Notes under the pieces: model-generated
Databases searched by the model: none
Seen by the model: the letters and a program-made list of their open reading frames with translations, nothing else
Told to the model about the DNA's origin: nothing
Shown: piece after piece, positions 15,166 through 25,821 of the stretch
Layout: each line of letters starts with the position of its first letter
Position numbering within the stretch: position 1 is the first letter of the stretch
Made by a program: the position numbers and the translations under genes
NCBI GenBank assembly: GCA_003265685.1
Contig: KZ836120.1
Location: 1 to 54,467 of the forward strand
Reading direction: 5' to 3'
Length of the DNA: 54,467 nt
DNA from: Piscinibacter caeni
GTDB taxonomy: Bacteria > Pseudomonadota > Gammaproteobacteria > Burkholderiales > Burkholderiaceae_C

Positions 15166-17010
15166 ATGACTTCCTCGTCCTTCGGCTGCGTGCAGCGTGT
15201 CGCTGCCGCTCTCGTTCCCTTTGCCCTTTCCCCCGTTGCCATGGCTCAGTCGGCGCCGCCGACCGCGCTCGAACGGGTGGTCATCACCGCCAACCGAACG
15301 CCGCAGCCGCTGTCCACGGTGCTGGCCGATCTCACCGTCATCGACCGCGACGAGATCGAGCGCGCAGGCGTTACCGGCGTGGCTGATCTGCTGGCGCGGC
15401 AGCCCGGTATCGAGATCACGCGCAACGGCGGCCCCGGCACCTCGACGAGCGTGTTCATCCGCGGCAGCGAGACGCGCCACACGGCCGTCTACATCGACGG
15501 CGTGCGCGTGGACTCCCAATCCACCGGCGGTGCCGTGTGGGAGCAGGTCCCGCTGGACCAGATCGAACGCATCGAGATCCTGCGCGGACCAGCCGCAGCC
15601 ATCTATGGCTCGGACGCCGTCGCGGGCGTGGTCCAGCTCTTCACAAAGCGCGGCCAGGGATCTGCGCGTCCGACGGCGTCGCTGACCGTCGGCTCATACA
15701 ACACCGTCCAGAGCCAGGTTGGCGTCAGCGGCTCGGCCGATGCGCTGAACTACTCGCTGTCGGCAGCCCACGGCCGCAGCGACGGATTCGACGCGACGAA
15801 GCCCGGCGCCTTCGGGCACAACCCTGACAAGGACGGCTGGAAGCGCAGTTCGGTGCAGGGTCGCGTGGGCTATCAGATCAACGCCGAGCATCGCGTGGAT
15901 GCCTCCCTGCTCGCCAGTAACCTGAAGTCGGGCTACGACGGCTCGGCCACAACCAATGACGAGAACCACCACACGCTGCGCACCGGCAACGTGGCCTGGC
16001 AGGGCCGCTGGAACGCCGATTCGACGACCCGTCTGCAGGTCGGTCAGACCCGCAGCACCTACGAGACCCAGCCGAGCTTCTACCGGACCGAGACAACGCT
16101 GAACGACTACACCCTGCTGCACGAGCAGAAGGTCGGCGGCAACGTGTTCACCGGCACGCTGGAACGGCGCGAGGACAAGCTCTTCAACCCCGCGACCGCG
16201 TTCGGCTCGGCTTTCGGCGGCAAGCGTCACCAGGACGCCATCGGCCTGGGCTGGCGCGGCGACTTCGGCGACCACGGCGTGCAGGCCCATGTGCGGCGCG
16301 ACGACGACAACGAGTTCGGCGGCAAGACCACCGGCAGCCTCGCCTGGGGCTGGAAGTTCCTGGCTGGGTGGCGCGTGACGGCCGCGGCCGCCACGTCCTT
16401 CCGCGTGCCGACCCTGTACCAGCGCTTCAGCGAGTACGGCGTGGCCAGCCTCGTGCCCGAGTCCGGTCGCAATGTCGAACTGGGCTTGCGTTGGGCTGCC
16501 GCGGGCAGCGAAGCGAGCCTGACGGCGTGGCGCAACAAGGTCACCAATCTGATCGTGTTCGGTTCGCCGGGCCCATGCATCAACACTTTTGGCTGCTACC
16601 AGAACGTCGGCCGCGCCGAACTGGAAGGCGTGACGCTCGCCGGCCGCACCGCACTGGGCGGCGTCGTGTTGCGCGGTTCGCTGGACTGGCATGACCCGCG
16701 CAACCTCGACACCGACAAGGTGCTGAGGCGTCGCGCCAAGCGGCTGGCGACCTTCGGTGCCAAGACGGTGCTGGCAGGCTGGACGGTGGGCACCGAAGTG
16801 CAGGTTGCGGGACTGCGATACGAGAGCGCGGCCAATACCCAGGTGCTCGGTGGCTTCGGCCTCGTGAATCTCTACGTCAGCACGCAGCTGAACCCGGGGC
16901 TGTCGCTCGAGGCGCGCATCGACAACCTCGGCGACAAGCCCTACGAGCTGGCGCGCAACTACGCGACCGCCGGCCGCAACGGCCAGGTCTCGCTGCGCTG
17001 GTCGCTCTGA
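15166..17010 (+). CDS. btuB: TonB-dependent vitamin B12 outer-membrane receptor
   Basis: A 614-residue BtuB-type receptor. I chose the ATG at 15166, giving a signal peptide ending near PVAMAQSA. The TonB box region is ERVVITANRTPQP. The plug domain shows GTSTSVFIRGSETRHTAVYI and IEILRGPAAAIYGSDAVAGV, and a 22-strand barrel pattern continues to the C-terminal QVSLRWSL. It imports cobalamin or corrinoids using TonB energy. Position directly after the riboswitch and ahead of the periplasmic and inner-membrane B12 transporter genes supports corrinoid specificity over a siderophore role. Confidence 0.93.
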   Translation: MTSSSFGCVQRVAAALVPFALSPVAMAQSAPPTALERVVITANRTPQPLSTVLADLTVIDRDEIERAGVTGVADLLARQPGIEITRNGGPGTSTSVFIRGSETRHTAVYIDGVRVDSQSTGGAVWEQVPLDQIERIEILRGPAAAIYGSDAVAGVVQLFTKRGQGSARPTASLTVGSYNTVQSQVGVSGSADALNYSLSAAHGRSDGFDATKPGAFGHNPDKDGWKRSSVQGRVGYQINAEHRVDASLLASNLKSGYDGSATTNDENHHTLRTGNVAWQGRWNADSTTRLQVGQTRSTYETQPSFYRTETTLNDYTLLHEQKVGGNVFTGTLERREDKLFNPATAFGSAFGGKRHQDAIGLGWRGDFGDHGVQAHVRRDDDNEFGGKTTGSLAWGWKFLAGWRVTAAAATSFRVPTLYQRFSEYGVASLVPESGRNVELGLRWAAAGSEASLTAWRNKVTNLIVFGSPGPCINTFGCYQNVGRAELEGVTLAGRTALGGVVLRGSLDWHDPRNLDTDKVLRRRAKRLATFGAKTVLAGWTVGTEVQVAGLRYESAANTQVLGGFGLVNLYVSTQLNPGLSLEARIDNLGDKPYELARNYATAGRNGQVSLRWSL

Positions 17011-17057
17011 GCCATCGCGACCCGACCCCCCGCCTGACAGTCACTCGAGTTGTCGAC

Positions 17058-18412
<1,355 letters not shown>

Positions 18413-18416
<4 letters not shown>

Positions 18417-18994
18417 CGCAGGCACGACATGAACTGATCCTGGGCGGCGCCAAGAGCGGCAAGTCGCGCACCGCGGAAAGCCGTGCCGCCAGATGGCTGG
18501 GCGAAGGCGGCCACCGGCGCGCGGCGCTGGTGGCCACGGCGCTGCGCGGCAAGGTCACCGGCGACGCGGAGATGGACCGGCGCATCGCGAGGCATCGCGC
18601 GGACCGTGCGGCCCGCGTTCCTCAACTGCAGACCGTCGAAGCGGCGGATGCCCTCGGCGGCACCCTGCAGGGTCTGTCGGACCCGCAACTCCTCATCGTG
18701 GTCGACTGCCTGACGCTGTGGCTGACCCAGATCCTGATGCCGCCGCCCGGACGGGTCGCGTCAGCCGCGCTCTGGCACCAGGAACGGGAGGCCTTGCTGT
18801 CGGCCCTGCGCGAGAGCGCCTCTCCCATCGTGCTGGTGTCCAACGAGATCGGCCTGGGGGTGCTGCCGATGTCGCGCGAGGCGCGCGACTTCATAGACAC
18901 GCTGGGTCTGCTGCACCAGGCCGTGGCCGGGCTCTGCGGCCGCGTGACCTTGATGGTGGCCGGCTGTGAACTGAGCGTGAAGGACGAAACTTGA
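18413..18994 (+). CDS. cobP: Adenosylcobinamide kinase / adenosylcobinamide-phosphate guanylyltransferase
   Basis: A 193-residue protein of the CobP/CobU family. I chose the ATG at 18413 that overlaps the cobB stop because the family begins with the P-loop seen here (LILGGAKSGKSRTAESRA). Further conserved parts are HRADRAARVPQLQTVEA, VVDCLTLWLTQIL, VLVSNEIGLGVLPMSREARD and GRVTLMVAGCEL. It phosphorylates adenosylcobinamide and attaches GMP to give AdoCbi-GDP, the substrate of cobS. The same protein is called CobU in Salmonella. Length is normal. Confidence 0.93.
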
Positions 18995-19935
18995 TCCGTA
19001 CTGAACCGCCCATTTGGTCCTCCACACAGTCCATCGAGAAGACGCCGCAGCCTCGCGCCGTGTTGCGTTTGCTGCTGTGGCTGCACTTGGCGTTGGTTCC
19101 CTCATGGACAGCGGCCCAGCCCATTCAGATTCGAGACGACCGCGGCACCGAGCACCGCCTCGCCGCGCCGCCACAGCGCATCGTGACCATGCTGCCGTCG
19201 CTCACCGAGACCGCCTGGGTGCTGGGCGTCGATTCGCGGCTGGTGGGCGTGGACCGGTACTCGAACTGGCCGGCCGAGGTCGCGAAGCTGCCGCACCTGG
19301 GCGGGCTGGACGATGCGCAGATCGAGGCCATCGCGGCGCTCAAGCCCGATCTCATCCTGGCCTCCACCTCGTCGCGCGCAATGGAGCGGCTCGAAGCGCT
19401 CGGCTTCTCCGTCGTGCGCCTGAAGTCGGAGAGCCACGCCGACGTGCGCCGCACGCTCGACCTCGTCGCCCGCCTGCTCGGCAACCCCGACGAAGGGGCC
19501 CGGGTGTGGGCGCGCCTGGCGCGCGAGATCGATGCCGCGGCGGGGCGGGTACCGGCCTCGCTGCGCGGGCGGCGCGTCTACTTCGAGATCGGCGGCGGCC
19601 CCTATGCGGCCGGCACTACCTCGTTCATCGGCGAGACCCTGGCGCGGTTGGGGCTGGCGAACATCGCGCCGCCGGACCTCGGTCCCTTCCCGAAGCTGAA
19701 CCCCGAGTACGTTGTGCGCGCCAAGCCCGACCTCATCATGGGCGTGCAGCGCGAGCAGTCGGCCTTGATGGCACGCCCCGGCTGGAATGCCCTGGCTGCC
19801 GTGCGTGAGCGGCGCTTGTGCGGCTTCGAGACGCCTCAGTACGAGATGCTGATCCGGCCCGGACCGCGCATGGGTGAAGCCGCCGGTCTGCTGGCGGACT
19901 GCCTGGCGCGGCTCGGGACGACGGCGACCCGATGA
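18991..19935 (+). CDS. btuF: Periplasmic B12-binding protein
   Basis: A 314-residue substrate-binding protein of the BtuF/cluster A-8 type. The longest frame starts with a TTG overlapping the cobP stop; a hydrophobic signal segment (LRLLLWLHLALVPSWTAAQP) follows, so cleavage near residue 45 is likely. Mature motifs are RIVTMLPSLTETAWVLGVD, LGGLDDAQIEAIAALKPDLI and RRVYFEIGGGPYAAGTTSFI. It delivers corrinoids from btuB to btuCD. The true start may lie a little downstream of the TTG. Confidence 0.88.
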   Translation: MIRTEPPIWSSTQSIEKTPQPRAVLRLLLWLHLALVPSWTAAQPIQIRDDRGTEHRLAAPPQRIVTMLPSLTETAWVLGVDSRLVGVDRYSNWPAEVAKLPHLGGLDDAQIEAIAALKPDLILASTSSRAMERLEALGFSVVRLKSESHADVRRTLDLVARLLGNPDEGARVWARLAREIDAAAGRVPASLRGRRVYFEIGGGPYAAGTTSFIGETLARLGLANIAPPDLGPFPKLNPEYVVRAKPDLIMGVQREQSALMARPGWNALAAVRERRLCGFETPQYEMLIRPGPRMGEAAGLLADCLARLGTTATR

Positions 19936-20993
19936 GCATGTCCTTTGTCTCGACGAACCAGCCGGCGTTCGACGCAGCGATGGGCGACGCAGAGGCACGC
20001 CGCCGGCTCGCGGCCGGGATCGCACTGGCCATCGTCGTGGGCCTCGCCTGCGGCCTGGCCACCGGCTCGACGGGCTTCGCGCCCAGGGACTTCTGGGCGG
20101 ACCTCAACGGCAACGACGCCGCGCTCCTGCTCGGACAGATCCGCGCACCCCGGACGCTGGGTGCCGCGCTGGTGGGTGCGCTGCTAGGCCTGTCCGGCGC
20201 GATCGCGCAAGGCGTCTTCCGCAACCCGCTGGCCGACCCCTACCTTCTTGGCAGCGCGGCGGGCGCGGGGCTGGGGGTGGTGCTGGTGCTTGCCGCCGCC
20301 GCACTGGGCGGCGCCACCATCAGCCTAGCCACCGTGGCCTGGATCGAGCGCGTAGGGATTGTCACCGCCGCGTTCGTCGGTGCGCTGGCGGGGGTGTCGC
20401 TCACGCTGACGCTGGCCAGTGGCGCCGTCCACACCCTGCGGCTGCTGCTGGCCGGCGTGGTGATCGGCGTGCTGCTGGGAGCCGTCAGCGACCTCATCAC
20501 GGTCGTCTCGCCGGACGCGCTGCGCGGCAAGCAGGCCTTCATGCTCGGCAGCACCGGCTTTCTCGGCTGGAACGCGCTGGCGCTGATGCTCGCCGGCCTG
20601 ACGCTGCTGCTGGTGCTGGCACAGCGGCATGCCCGAGCGTTGGATGCGCTGACGCTTGGCGAGGACAGCGCCACCAGTCTCGGCCTGAACCTCGGGAAAG
20701 TGCGACTGGCCCTGGTGCTGATGCTCAGCCTGGGCACGGCGCTGGCGGTTTCGCAGGCCGGGCTGGTCGCCTTCGTCGGGCTGGTCGCCCCACATCTTGT
20801 GCGGCGCCGCGCACCGGGCACGCACGCCTGGCTGCTGGTGGCCAGCGCCGGCATGGGCGCCGCAATCCTGCTGTGGGCCGACGTCATTTCGCGCGCTCTG
20901 ATCGCCCCGGAAGAACTGCCCGTCGGGGTGGTCACCGCCGTGCTCGGCGGCAGCTATCTGGTCTGGCTGCTCAAGCAGAGGACCGCCTCATGA
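19932..20993 (+). CDS. btuC: B12 ABC transporter permease
   Basis: A 353-residue FecCD-family permease with about ten hydrophobic segments. Family motifs are GQIRAPRTLGAALVGALLGL, SGAIAQGVFRNPLADPYLLG (the conserved N-P-L-A-D-P turn), GLVAFVGLVAPHLVRRR near the coupling helix, and ELPVGVVTAVLGG near the C-terminus. It forms the inner-membrane channel with btuD. Start and stop overlap btuF and btuD by ATGA. Confidence 0.92.
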   Translation: MSMSFVSTNQPAFDAAMGDAEARRRLAAGIALAIVVGLACGLATGSTGFAPRDFWADLNGNDAALLLGQIRAPRTLGAALVGALLGLSGAIAQGVFRNPLADPYLLGSAAGAGLGVVLVLAAAALGGATISLATVAWIERVGIVTAAFVGALAGVSLTLTLASGAVHTLRLLLAGVVIGVLLGAVSDLITVVSPDALRGKQAFMLGSTGFLGWNALALMLAGLTLLLVLAQRHARALDALTLGEDSATSLGLNLGKVRLALVLMLSLGTALAVSQAGLVAFVGLVAPHLVRRRAPGTHAWLLVASAGMGAAILLWADVISRALIAPEELPVGVVTAVLGGSYLVWLLKQRTAS

Positions 20994-21793
20994 ACCCGAC
21001 GCTGCAGGCGCTGGGCGTGGGCGTCCGGCTGGGCCGCCGCGACGTGCTGCATGCCGTGAGTCTTGGGATCGGCGGCGGCTGGACCGCACTCGTCGGCCCG
21101 AACGGTGCCGGCAAGTCGACGCTGTTGCGGGCCCTCGCAGGACTACAGCCCTTGGCGGCGGGGCAGGTCTTCCTGAACCCGGGCGCGGCGGCCCAGCCGC
21201 TGGATCTGCACCGGACCGCGCCCGCCGACCGCGCCCGCGTGCTGGCCTGGCTCGCGCAGCAGGGCGAGGTCACCGGCGAGCTGACTGTGCGCGAGACAGT
21301 CGAGCTCGGCCGCATCGCCCGTCTCGGTCTGCTGGGCACGCCGGTCGCGGCCGACCGCAAGGCTGTCGACCGCGCGATGACCTTGACCGAGAGCTTGCCG
21401 TGGCAGCACCGGCGGCTGCACGAACTCTCCGGCGGAGAACGCCAGCGGGTGCTGCTGGCGAGGGTAATGGCCACCGAGGCGCCGATGCTGCTGCTCGACG
21501 AGCCGACCACCCACCTCGATGCGCCACACCAGGTGGCTCTGGCCCGCCTGTTCAGGCGTCTGACACACGACCGCTCGGCGCCGCGCGCGGTACTGAGCGT
21601 GCTGCACGACCTGCCCATCGCACTGCAGGCCGATCGCCTGCTGGTGCTGGATGCGGGCACGCTGCAGGCCGACGGCCCGCCCACTGATCCGGCCGTGCAG
21701 GCCGCGCTGGTGCGCGTCTTCGGCGGCGCCATCCGCATCGAGTCCGACGCCCAGGGCCGCCCGCGTGTCGCTCTGGCCTTGGACGCCACCTGA
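20990..21793 (+). CDS. btuD: B12 ABC transporter ATP-binding protein
   Basis: A 267-residue ABC ATPase starting at the ATG overlapping btuC. Walker A is [13 protein letters not shown], the signature is [12 protein letters not shown], Walker B is [12 protein letters not shown] and the switch His is in VLHDLPIAL. It powers corrinoid uptake through btuC. The FecE/BtuD-type sequence and gene order make B12 the likely substrate. Confidence 0.92.
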   Translation: MNPTLQALGVGVRLGRRDVLHAVSLGIGGGWTALVGPNGAGKSTLLRALAGLQPLAAGQVFLNPGAAAQPLDLHRTAPADRARVLAWLAQQGEVTGELTVRETVELGRIARLGLLGTPVAADRKAVDRAMTLTESLPWQHRRLHELSGGERQRVLLARVMATEAPMLLLDEPTTHLDAPHQVALARLFRRLTHDRSAPRAVLSVLHDLPIALQADRLLVLDAGTLQADGPPTDPAVQAALVRVFGGAIRIESDAQGRPRVALALDAT

Positions 21794-21813
21794 GTCGCCC
21801 GGATCACCCGCCC

Positions 21814-22380
21814 ATGGACATCGTCAAGCCACCCACCGCACCCAGTCCGAAGGCCGAAGGCGAACGCCGCGGCCTGATCCTCGTGCACACCGGCCACGGC
21901 AAGGGCAAGAGCACGGCCGCCTTCGGCCTGGCGCTGCGGGCGCACGGCCGCGGTATGCCGGTGAAAATCTACCAGTTCATGAAAGTGCCCTCGGCCCGCT
22001 TCGGCGAGCACCGCATGTTCGAGCAGCTAGGCATCCCGATCGAGGGTCTGGGCGACGGCTTCAGCTGGAAGAGCCGTGACCTCGAGCACAGCGCCCAGCT
22101 CGCCCGCGACGGCTGGGCACGCGCCGAGGAGACCATCCGGGCCGGCGAGCACTTTCTTGTCGTGCTCGACGAGATCACCTACCCGCTGCGATACGGCTGG
22201 CAGCCGCTGGAGCCCGTGCTGGCCTGCCTGCGCGAGCGGCCGGCCCATGTGCATGTGGTGCTCACCGGCCGCGATGCGCCGCAGGAGCTGATCGATCTGG
22301 CCGACACCGTCACCGAAATGACGCTGGTCAGGCACCACCACCAGCAGGGCGTGCCGGCGCAGCGGGGCATCGAGGACTGA
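21814..22380 (+). CDS. cobO: ATP:corrinoid adenosyltransferase, CobA/CobO type
   Basis: A 188-residue CobO/BtuR protein. The P-loop [18 protein letters not shown], then [26 protein letters not shown] and [18 protein letters not shown] are diagnostic. It transfers the adenosyl group of ATP to Co(I) corrinoids during synthesis and salvage. The window also carries two PduO-type adenosyltransferases in the mutase cluster, so this one probably serves the biosynthetic route. Its TGA overlaps the next ATG. Confidence 0.94.
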   Translation: MDIVKPPTAPSPKAEGERRGLILVHTGHGKGKSTAAFGLALRAHGRGMPVKIYQFMKVPSARFGEHRMFEQLGIPIEGLGDGFSWKSRDLEHSAQLARDGWARAEETIRAGEHFLVVLDEITYPLRYGWQPLEPVLACLRERPAHVHVVLTGRDAPQELIDLADTVTEMTLVRHHHQQGVPAQRGIED

Positions 22381-23282
22381 TGGTCGCCGCCGCCGCGCTC
22401 GCCCTGGCTTGGTTGATCGACAGTCGCTTCGGCGAGCCTCGCTCGGCCTGGCACCCGGTGGCCTGGTTCGGCCGCATCGCCGCGCCTCTGGGTCGTCGTG
22501 TGCACTCCTGGGCTGCACCTGCCGCCTTCGCGGCCGGTGCGGTGTTGTGGTGCAGCCTCGTCGCCGCTGTCGCAGGAGCGGCCTTCGCCGTGGAGCAGGC
22601 CGCCGGGGCAGCGCCGGCATGGATCGCGATCCCGCTGCTCGCCGCGGCACTGAAGCCGACATTCGCGTGGCGGATGCTGAACGACGAGGTGCGCGCCGTC
22701 GAAGCGGCGCTCGGGCAGGGGCTCGAACAAGGCCAAGCCCGCGTCGCCCGGCTGTGCAGCCGCGACGTCACCCAGCTCGACGCGGCTGCGGTGCGCGAGA
22801 CGGCCATCGAAACGTTGGCCGAGAACTTCAACGATTCGCTGGTCGCGCCGCTGTTCTGGTTCCTGGTCGCCGGCCTGCCCGGTGCCTGGGCCTGGCGCGC
22901 CGCCAATACGCTCGATGCGATGTGGGGCTATCGCGGCCCCTGGGAATGGGCCGGCAAATGGGCGGCGCGGGCCGACGACGTGATGGGCTATGTGCCCGCG
23001 CGCCTGGCGGCGTTGCTGCTGTGGCGGCCGAGCGTGGGCGTGGCTCGTCTCACGCGCGAGGCTCCGCTGACGCCGTCGCCCAACGGCGGCTGGCCGATGG
23101 CGGCGATGGCGTTTCGCATCGGGGTCCGGCTCGGCAAACCGGGCGCCTATGCCTTGAACGCGCAGGCCCCGGCGCCGGATGCCGCAGCACTGACGAATGC
23201 CTTGACGGTCGGCGAGGGGGCGGCACGCGGGGCGATCGCGGCTGCGCTGCTGCTGGTCGTGCTCAAGGTGAACTTGTGGTGA
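22380..23282 (+). CDS. cbiB: Adenosylcobinamide-phosphate synthase (CbiB/CobD)
   Basis: A 300-residue integral membrane protein beginning at the ATG overlapping the cobO stop. Motifs are LIDSRFGEPRSAWHPVAWFG near the N-terminus, AVRETAIETLAENFNDSLVA, PLFWFLVAGLPGAWAWRAAN and MWGYRGPWEWAGKWAARADD. It joins the aminopropanol (or its phosphate) side chain to cobyric acid. It is followed directly by the PLP enzyme that makes that side chain. Confidence 0.93.
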   Translation: MVAAAALALAWLIDSRFGEPRSAWHPVAWFGRIAAPLGRRVHSWAAPAAFAAGAVLWCSLVAAVAGAAFAVEQAAGAAPAWIAIPLLAAALKPTFAWRMLNDEVRAVEAALGQGLEQGQARVARLCSRDVTQLDAAAVRETAIETLAENFNDSLVAPLFWFLVAGLPGAWAWRAANTLDAMWGYRGPWEWAGKWAARADDVMGYVPARLAALLLWRPSVGVARLTREAPLTPSPNGGWPMAAMAFRIGVRLGKPGAYALNAQAPAPDAAALTNALTVGEGAARGAIAAALLLVVLKVNLW

Positions 23283-24310
23283 GCCCCGGTACGGCCGCCC
23301 GCGTCCACGGCGGTGCCGACGCACACGGTGCCGCGCGCTGGGACTTCTCCACCTGCGCCAACGCGGCGGGACCGTGCCCGGCCGCGCTCGCAGCCGTGCA
23401 GGCAGCCGACGCGACGCGCTACCCCGACCCGGCCGCCACGGCAGTCCGGCAGGCGCTGGGGGCACTGCACGACGTCGAGCCTTCGCGGATCCTGCCCGCC
23501 GCCAGTGCGAGCGAATTCATCCAGCGTGTCACCGCGGTCACCGCTCGGCTTTGGCCCGGTGCCGTGCGGGTTCCCCGCTTCGCGTATGGCGACTACGCGG
23601 CGGCCGCCGCGGCGTGGGGCCGCCCCTTTGTCCCCCAGGATGTCGAGGTCCCGGGCACGCCGTCGCAGTGCACGCTGCGCTGGCACGCCGATCCGACGAG
23701 TCCGCTGGGCCAGGACGGCGCTGTCGCCCGTGACGACTCCTATTGCTGCCCCGCCGTGCTCGACGCGGTGTACGCGCCGCTACGGCTTCAGGGAGCGTCG
23801 GCGTGGACGGCATCCGCGCGCGATGCGGTCTTCGTGTTGCACAGCCCCAACAAGGCGCTGGGCCTGACCGGCGTGCGCGGCGCCTACGCGGTCGCGCCAC
23901 GAGATCGCGGTGGCGCCGGCTACGACGTGCTGGCCTGCCGAGCCGCGCTGGAGGCTGCGGCGCCGTCGTGGCCGCTGTCGGCCCACGCCGAGGCCATGCT
24001 GCTGGCCTGGGCCACGCCCGACGTGCACGCCTGGGTGGCCGAATCACGCACCACCCTGGTGGCATGGAAGTCGGACCTGCTGCGGCGCCTGTCGGCACGC
24101 GGCTTCGAGGTGCGGCCGAGCGTGACGCCGTACGTCATCGTGCGCCCACCGCGCCCCGTGGCACCATCGCTGCTGCGCAGGCACCACGTCGCGGTACGCG
24201 ACGCGACCTCGTTCGGCCTGCCGGGCTGGTGGCGCCTCTCGGCGCAAGCGCCCTCGGCACAGGACGCGTTGATGCACGCACTGGACCTGCTCGACGGGGG
24301 CCTGCCATGA
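23279..24310 (+). CDS. cobC: PLP-dependent threonine-phosphate decarboxylase-like enzyme of B12 synthesis
   Basis: A 343-residue class-I/II aminotransferase-fold protein starting at a GTG overlapping the cbiB stop. The PLP Lys is in HSPNKALGLTGVRGAYAV; DFSTCANAAGPCP near the N-terminus and RYPDPAATAVRQALG follow the histidinol-phosphate-aminotransferase-like pattern. It is the CobC (Pseudomonas) or CobD (Salmonella) homologue, producing (R)-1-aminopropan-2-ol phosphate from threonine phosphate. FSTCANAAGP replaces the more usual LSTGINP-type phrase, a mild divergence. Confidence 0.85.
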   Translation: MSPGTAARVHGGADAHGAARWDFSTCANAAGPCPAALAAVQAADATRYPDPAATAVRQALGALHDVEPSRILPAASASEFIQRVTAVTARLWPGAVRVPRFAYGDYAAAAAAWGRPFVPQDVEVPGTPSQCTLRWHADPTSPLGQDGAVARDDSYCCPAVLDAVYAPLRLQGASAWTASARDAVFVLHSPNKALGLTGVRGAYAVAPRDRGGAGYDVLACRAALEAAAPSWPLSAHAEAMLLAWATPDVHAWVAESRTTLVAWKSDLLRRLSARGFEVRPSVTPYVIVRPPRPVAPSLLRRHHVAVRDATSFGLPGWWRLSAQAPSAQDALMHALDLLDGGLP

Positions 24311-25818
24311 AGACCGCCCTGATGGTCTGGGGTGCGAGCAGCGGCGCCGGCAAGAGTCTGCTCGCGACAGCACTGTGCCGCTGGGCCGCGCGCGAGGGCC
24401 TGGGCGTGGCGCCGTTCAAGGCCCAGAACATGAGCAACAACGCCCGCGTCGTGCCGCTGGCCGCGCACGGATCGGACGCGGAAGTGGGCGAGATCGGCTC
24501 GGCCCAGTACTTCCAGGCGCTGGCCGCCCGCGCGGCGCCGCAGGTGGACATGAACCCCGTGCTGCTCAAGCCCGAGCGCGACACGGCCAGCCAGGTGGTG
24601 GTGCAGGGCCGGGTCGACGCCGCGCTGTCGCGCATGCCCTGGCGCGAACGCAGCGCCCGGCTGGCACGGGCCGCGCGCGAGAGCTTCGATCGCATGGCCG
24701 CGCGGCATGAGGTTCTGGTGATCGAGGGGGCCGGCTCACCGGCGGAGATCAACCTCGCGCCGCAGGACTACGTCAACCTCGGCACGGCGCGCTGGGCGCG
24801 CGAGATCGCCACCCTGCAGGCACTGCTGGTGGTGGACATCGACCGAGGCGGCGCTTTCGCCCACCTGCACGGCACCTGGGCGCTGCTGCCCGACGACCTG
24901 CGCACCAGTCTTGCCGGGTTCGTGCTCAACAAGTTCCGCGGCGATGCGGCACTGCTGGCACCCGGGCCCGATCGCCTGCAGGCGCTGACCGGCGTGCCAG
25001 TGCTGGGCGTGCTGCCGATGAACCGCGACCATGGGCTGCCGGAGGAGGACGGGCTGTACGGCGCGGCGTCGGGCCCGGCCGGTGGCCTGCGCGTGGCCAT
25101 CGTCGCCTGGCCGCAGCTGAGCAACCTCGACGAATTCCAGCCACTGGCCGCCGTGGCATCGGTGCGCTGGGTGCGCAGCGCGGGCGACCTGGACGGCGCC
25201 GATTGGATCGTGCTGCCGGGCTCCAAGCAGGTCAGCGGTGACCTCGCCTGGCTGAAAGCGCGGGGCCTGGACGCCGCCATCGTGCGGCACGCCCGCGCCG
25301 GGCGGCCGGTGCTGGGCATCTGCGGCGGCCTGCAGGCGCTGGGTGCCTTGCTCGACGACCCCGATGGCGTGGACGGAGAGGCCCATGGCCCGCTGCCGGG
25401 CCTGGGCCTGCTGCCGCTGGCCACGCGCTATGCCGCGCCCAAGCGGCTGCGGGCCGCGCCGGTGCAGTTCGCGCCTCTGGCCCACCCGTGGCAGGCGCTG
25501 TCGTCCCGACGCTGGCCCGCCTACGAGATCCGCTGCGGACGCACGCAGTCCATCGCAGGCGCCGCCTCCGCGGCCACGCTGGCGCTGCACGATGCCGAGG
25601 GCCTGCCGATCGGCTGGTCGGCCGCCGCGGACCCGGGGCAACCGGACCGGCACAACGTGCTCGGCATCGCCACCCACGGGCTGTTCGAGGACGCTGCGGT
25701 GCTGCGCGCCCTCTTCGGCCAGCAGGTGGGCACGCTGGACGCCACTTTCGACGGCCTGGCGGATTTCATCGACACCCATCTCGGCGCGGCCACGCTGCGC
25801 GCACTCTTTCACTGCTGA
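24307..25818 (+). CDS. cobQ: Cobyric acid synthase
   Basis: A 503-residue glutamine amidotransferase. The N-terminal domain has WGASSGAGKSLLATALCR, FKAQNMSNNARV, NPVLLKPERDTASQVVV and VIEGAGSPAEINL. The C-terminal glutaminase domain has IVLPGSKQVSGDLAWL and the nucleophile in PVLGICGGLQALG. It amidates the b, d, e and g carboxylates of adenosylcobyrinic acid a,c-diamide. Length is normal and ATGA coupling joins it to cobC. Confidence 0.95.
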   Translation: MKTALMVWGASSGAGKSLLATALCRWAAREGLGVAPFKAQNMSNNARVVPLAAHGSDAEVGEIGSAQYFQALAARAAPQVDMNPVLLKPERDTASQVVVQGRVDAALSRMPWRERSARLARAARESFDRMAARHEVLVIEGAGSPAEINLAPQDYVNLGTARWAREIATLQALLVVDIDRGGAFAHLHGTWALLPDDLRTSLAGFVLNKFRGDAALLAPGPDRLQALTGVPVLGVLPMNRDHGLPEEDGLYGAASGPAGGLRVAIVAWPQLSNLDEFQPLAAVASVRWVRSAGDLDGADWIVLPGSKQVSGDLAWLKARGLDAAIVRHARAGRPVLGICGGLQALGALLDDPDGVDGEAHGPLPGLGLLPLATRYAAPKRLRAAPVQFAPLAHPWQALSSRRWPAYEIRCGRTQSIAGAASAATLALHDAEGLPIGWSAAADPGQPDRHNVLGIATHGLFEDAAVLRALFGQQVGTLDATFDGLADFIDTHLGAATLRALFHC

Positions 25819-25821
25819 CCC

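Noticed and set aside
19874-21793. Frame joining a long Arg-rich protein to an ABC ATPase
   Set aside because: The first two thirds are an off-frame reading of btuC; btuD starts at 20990 with ATGA coupling.
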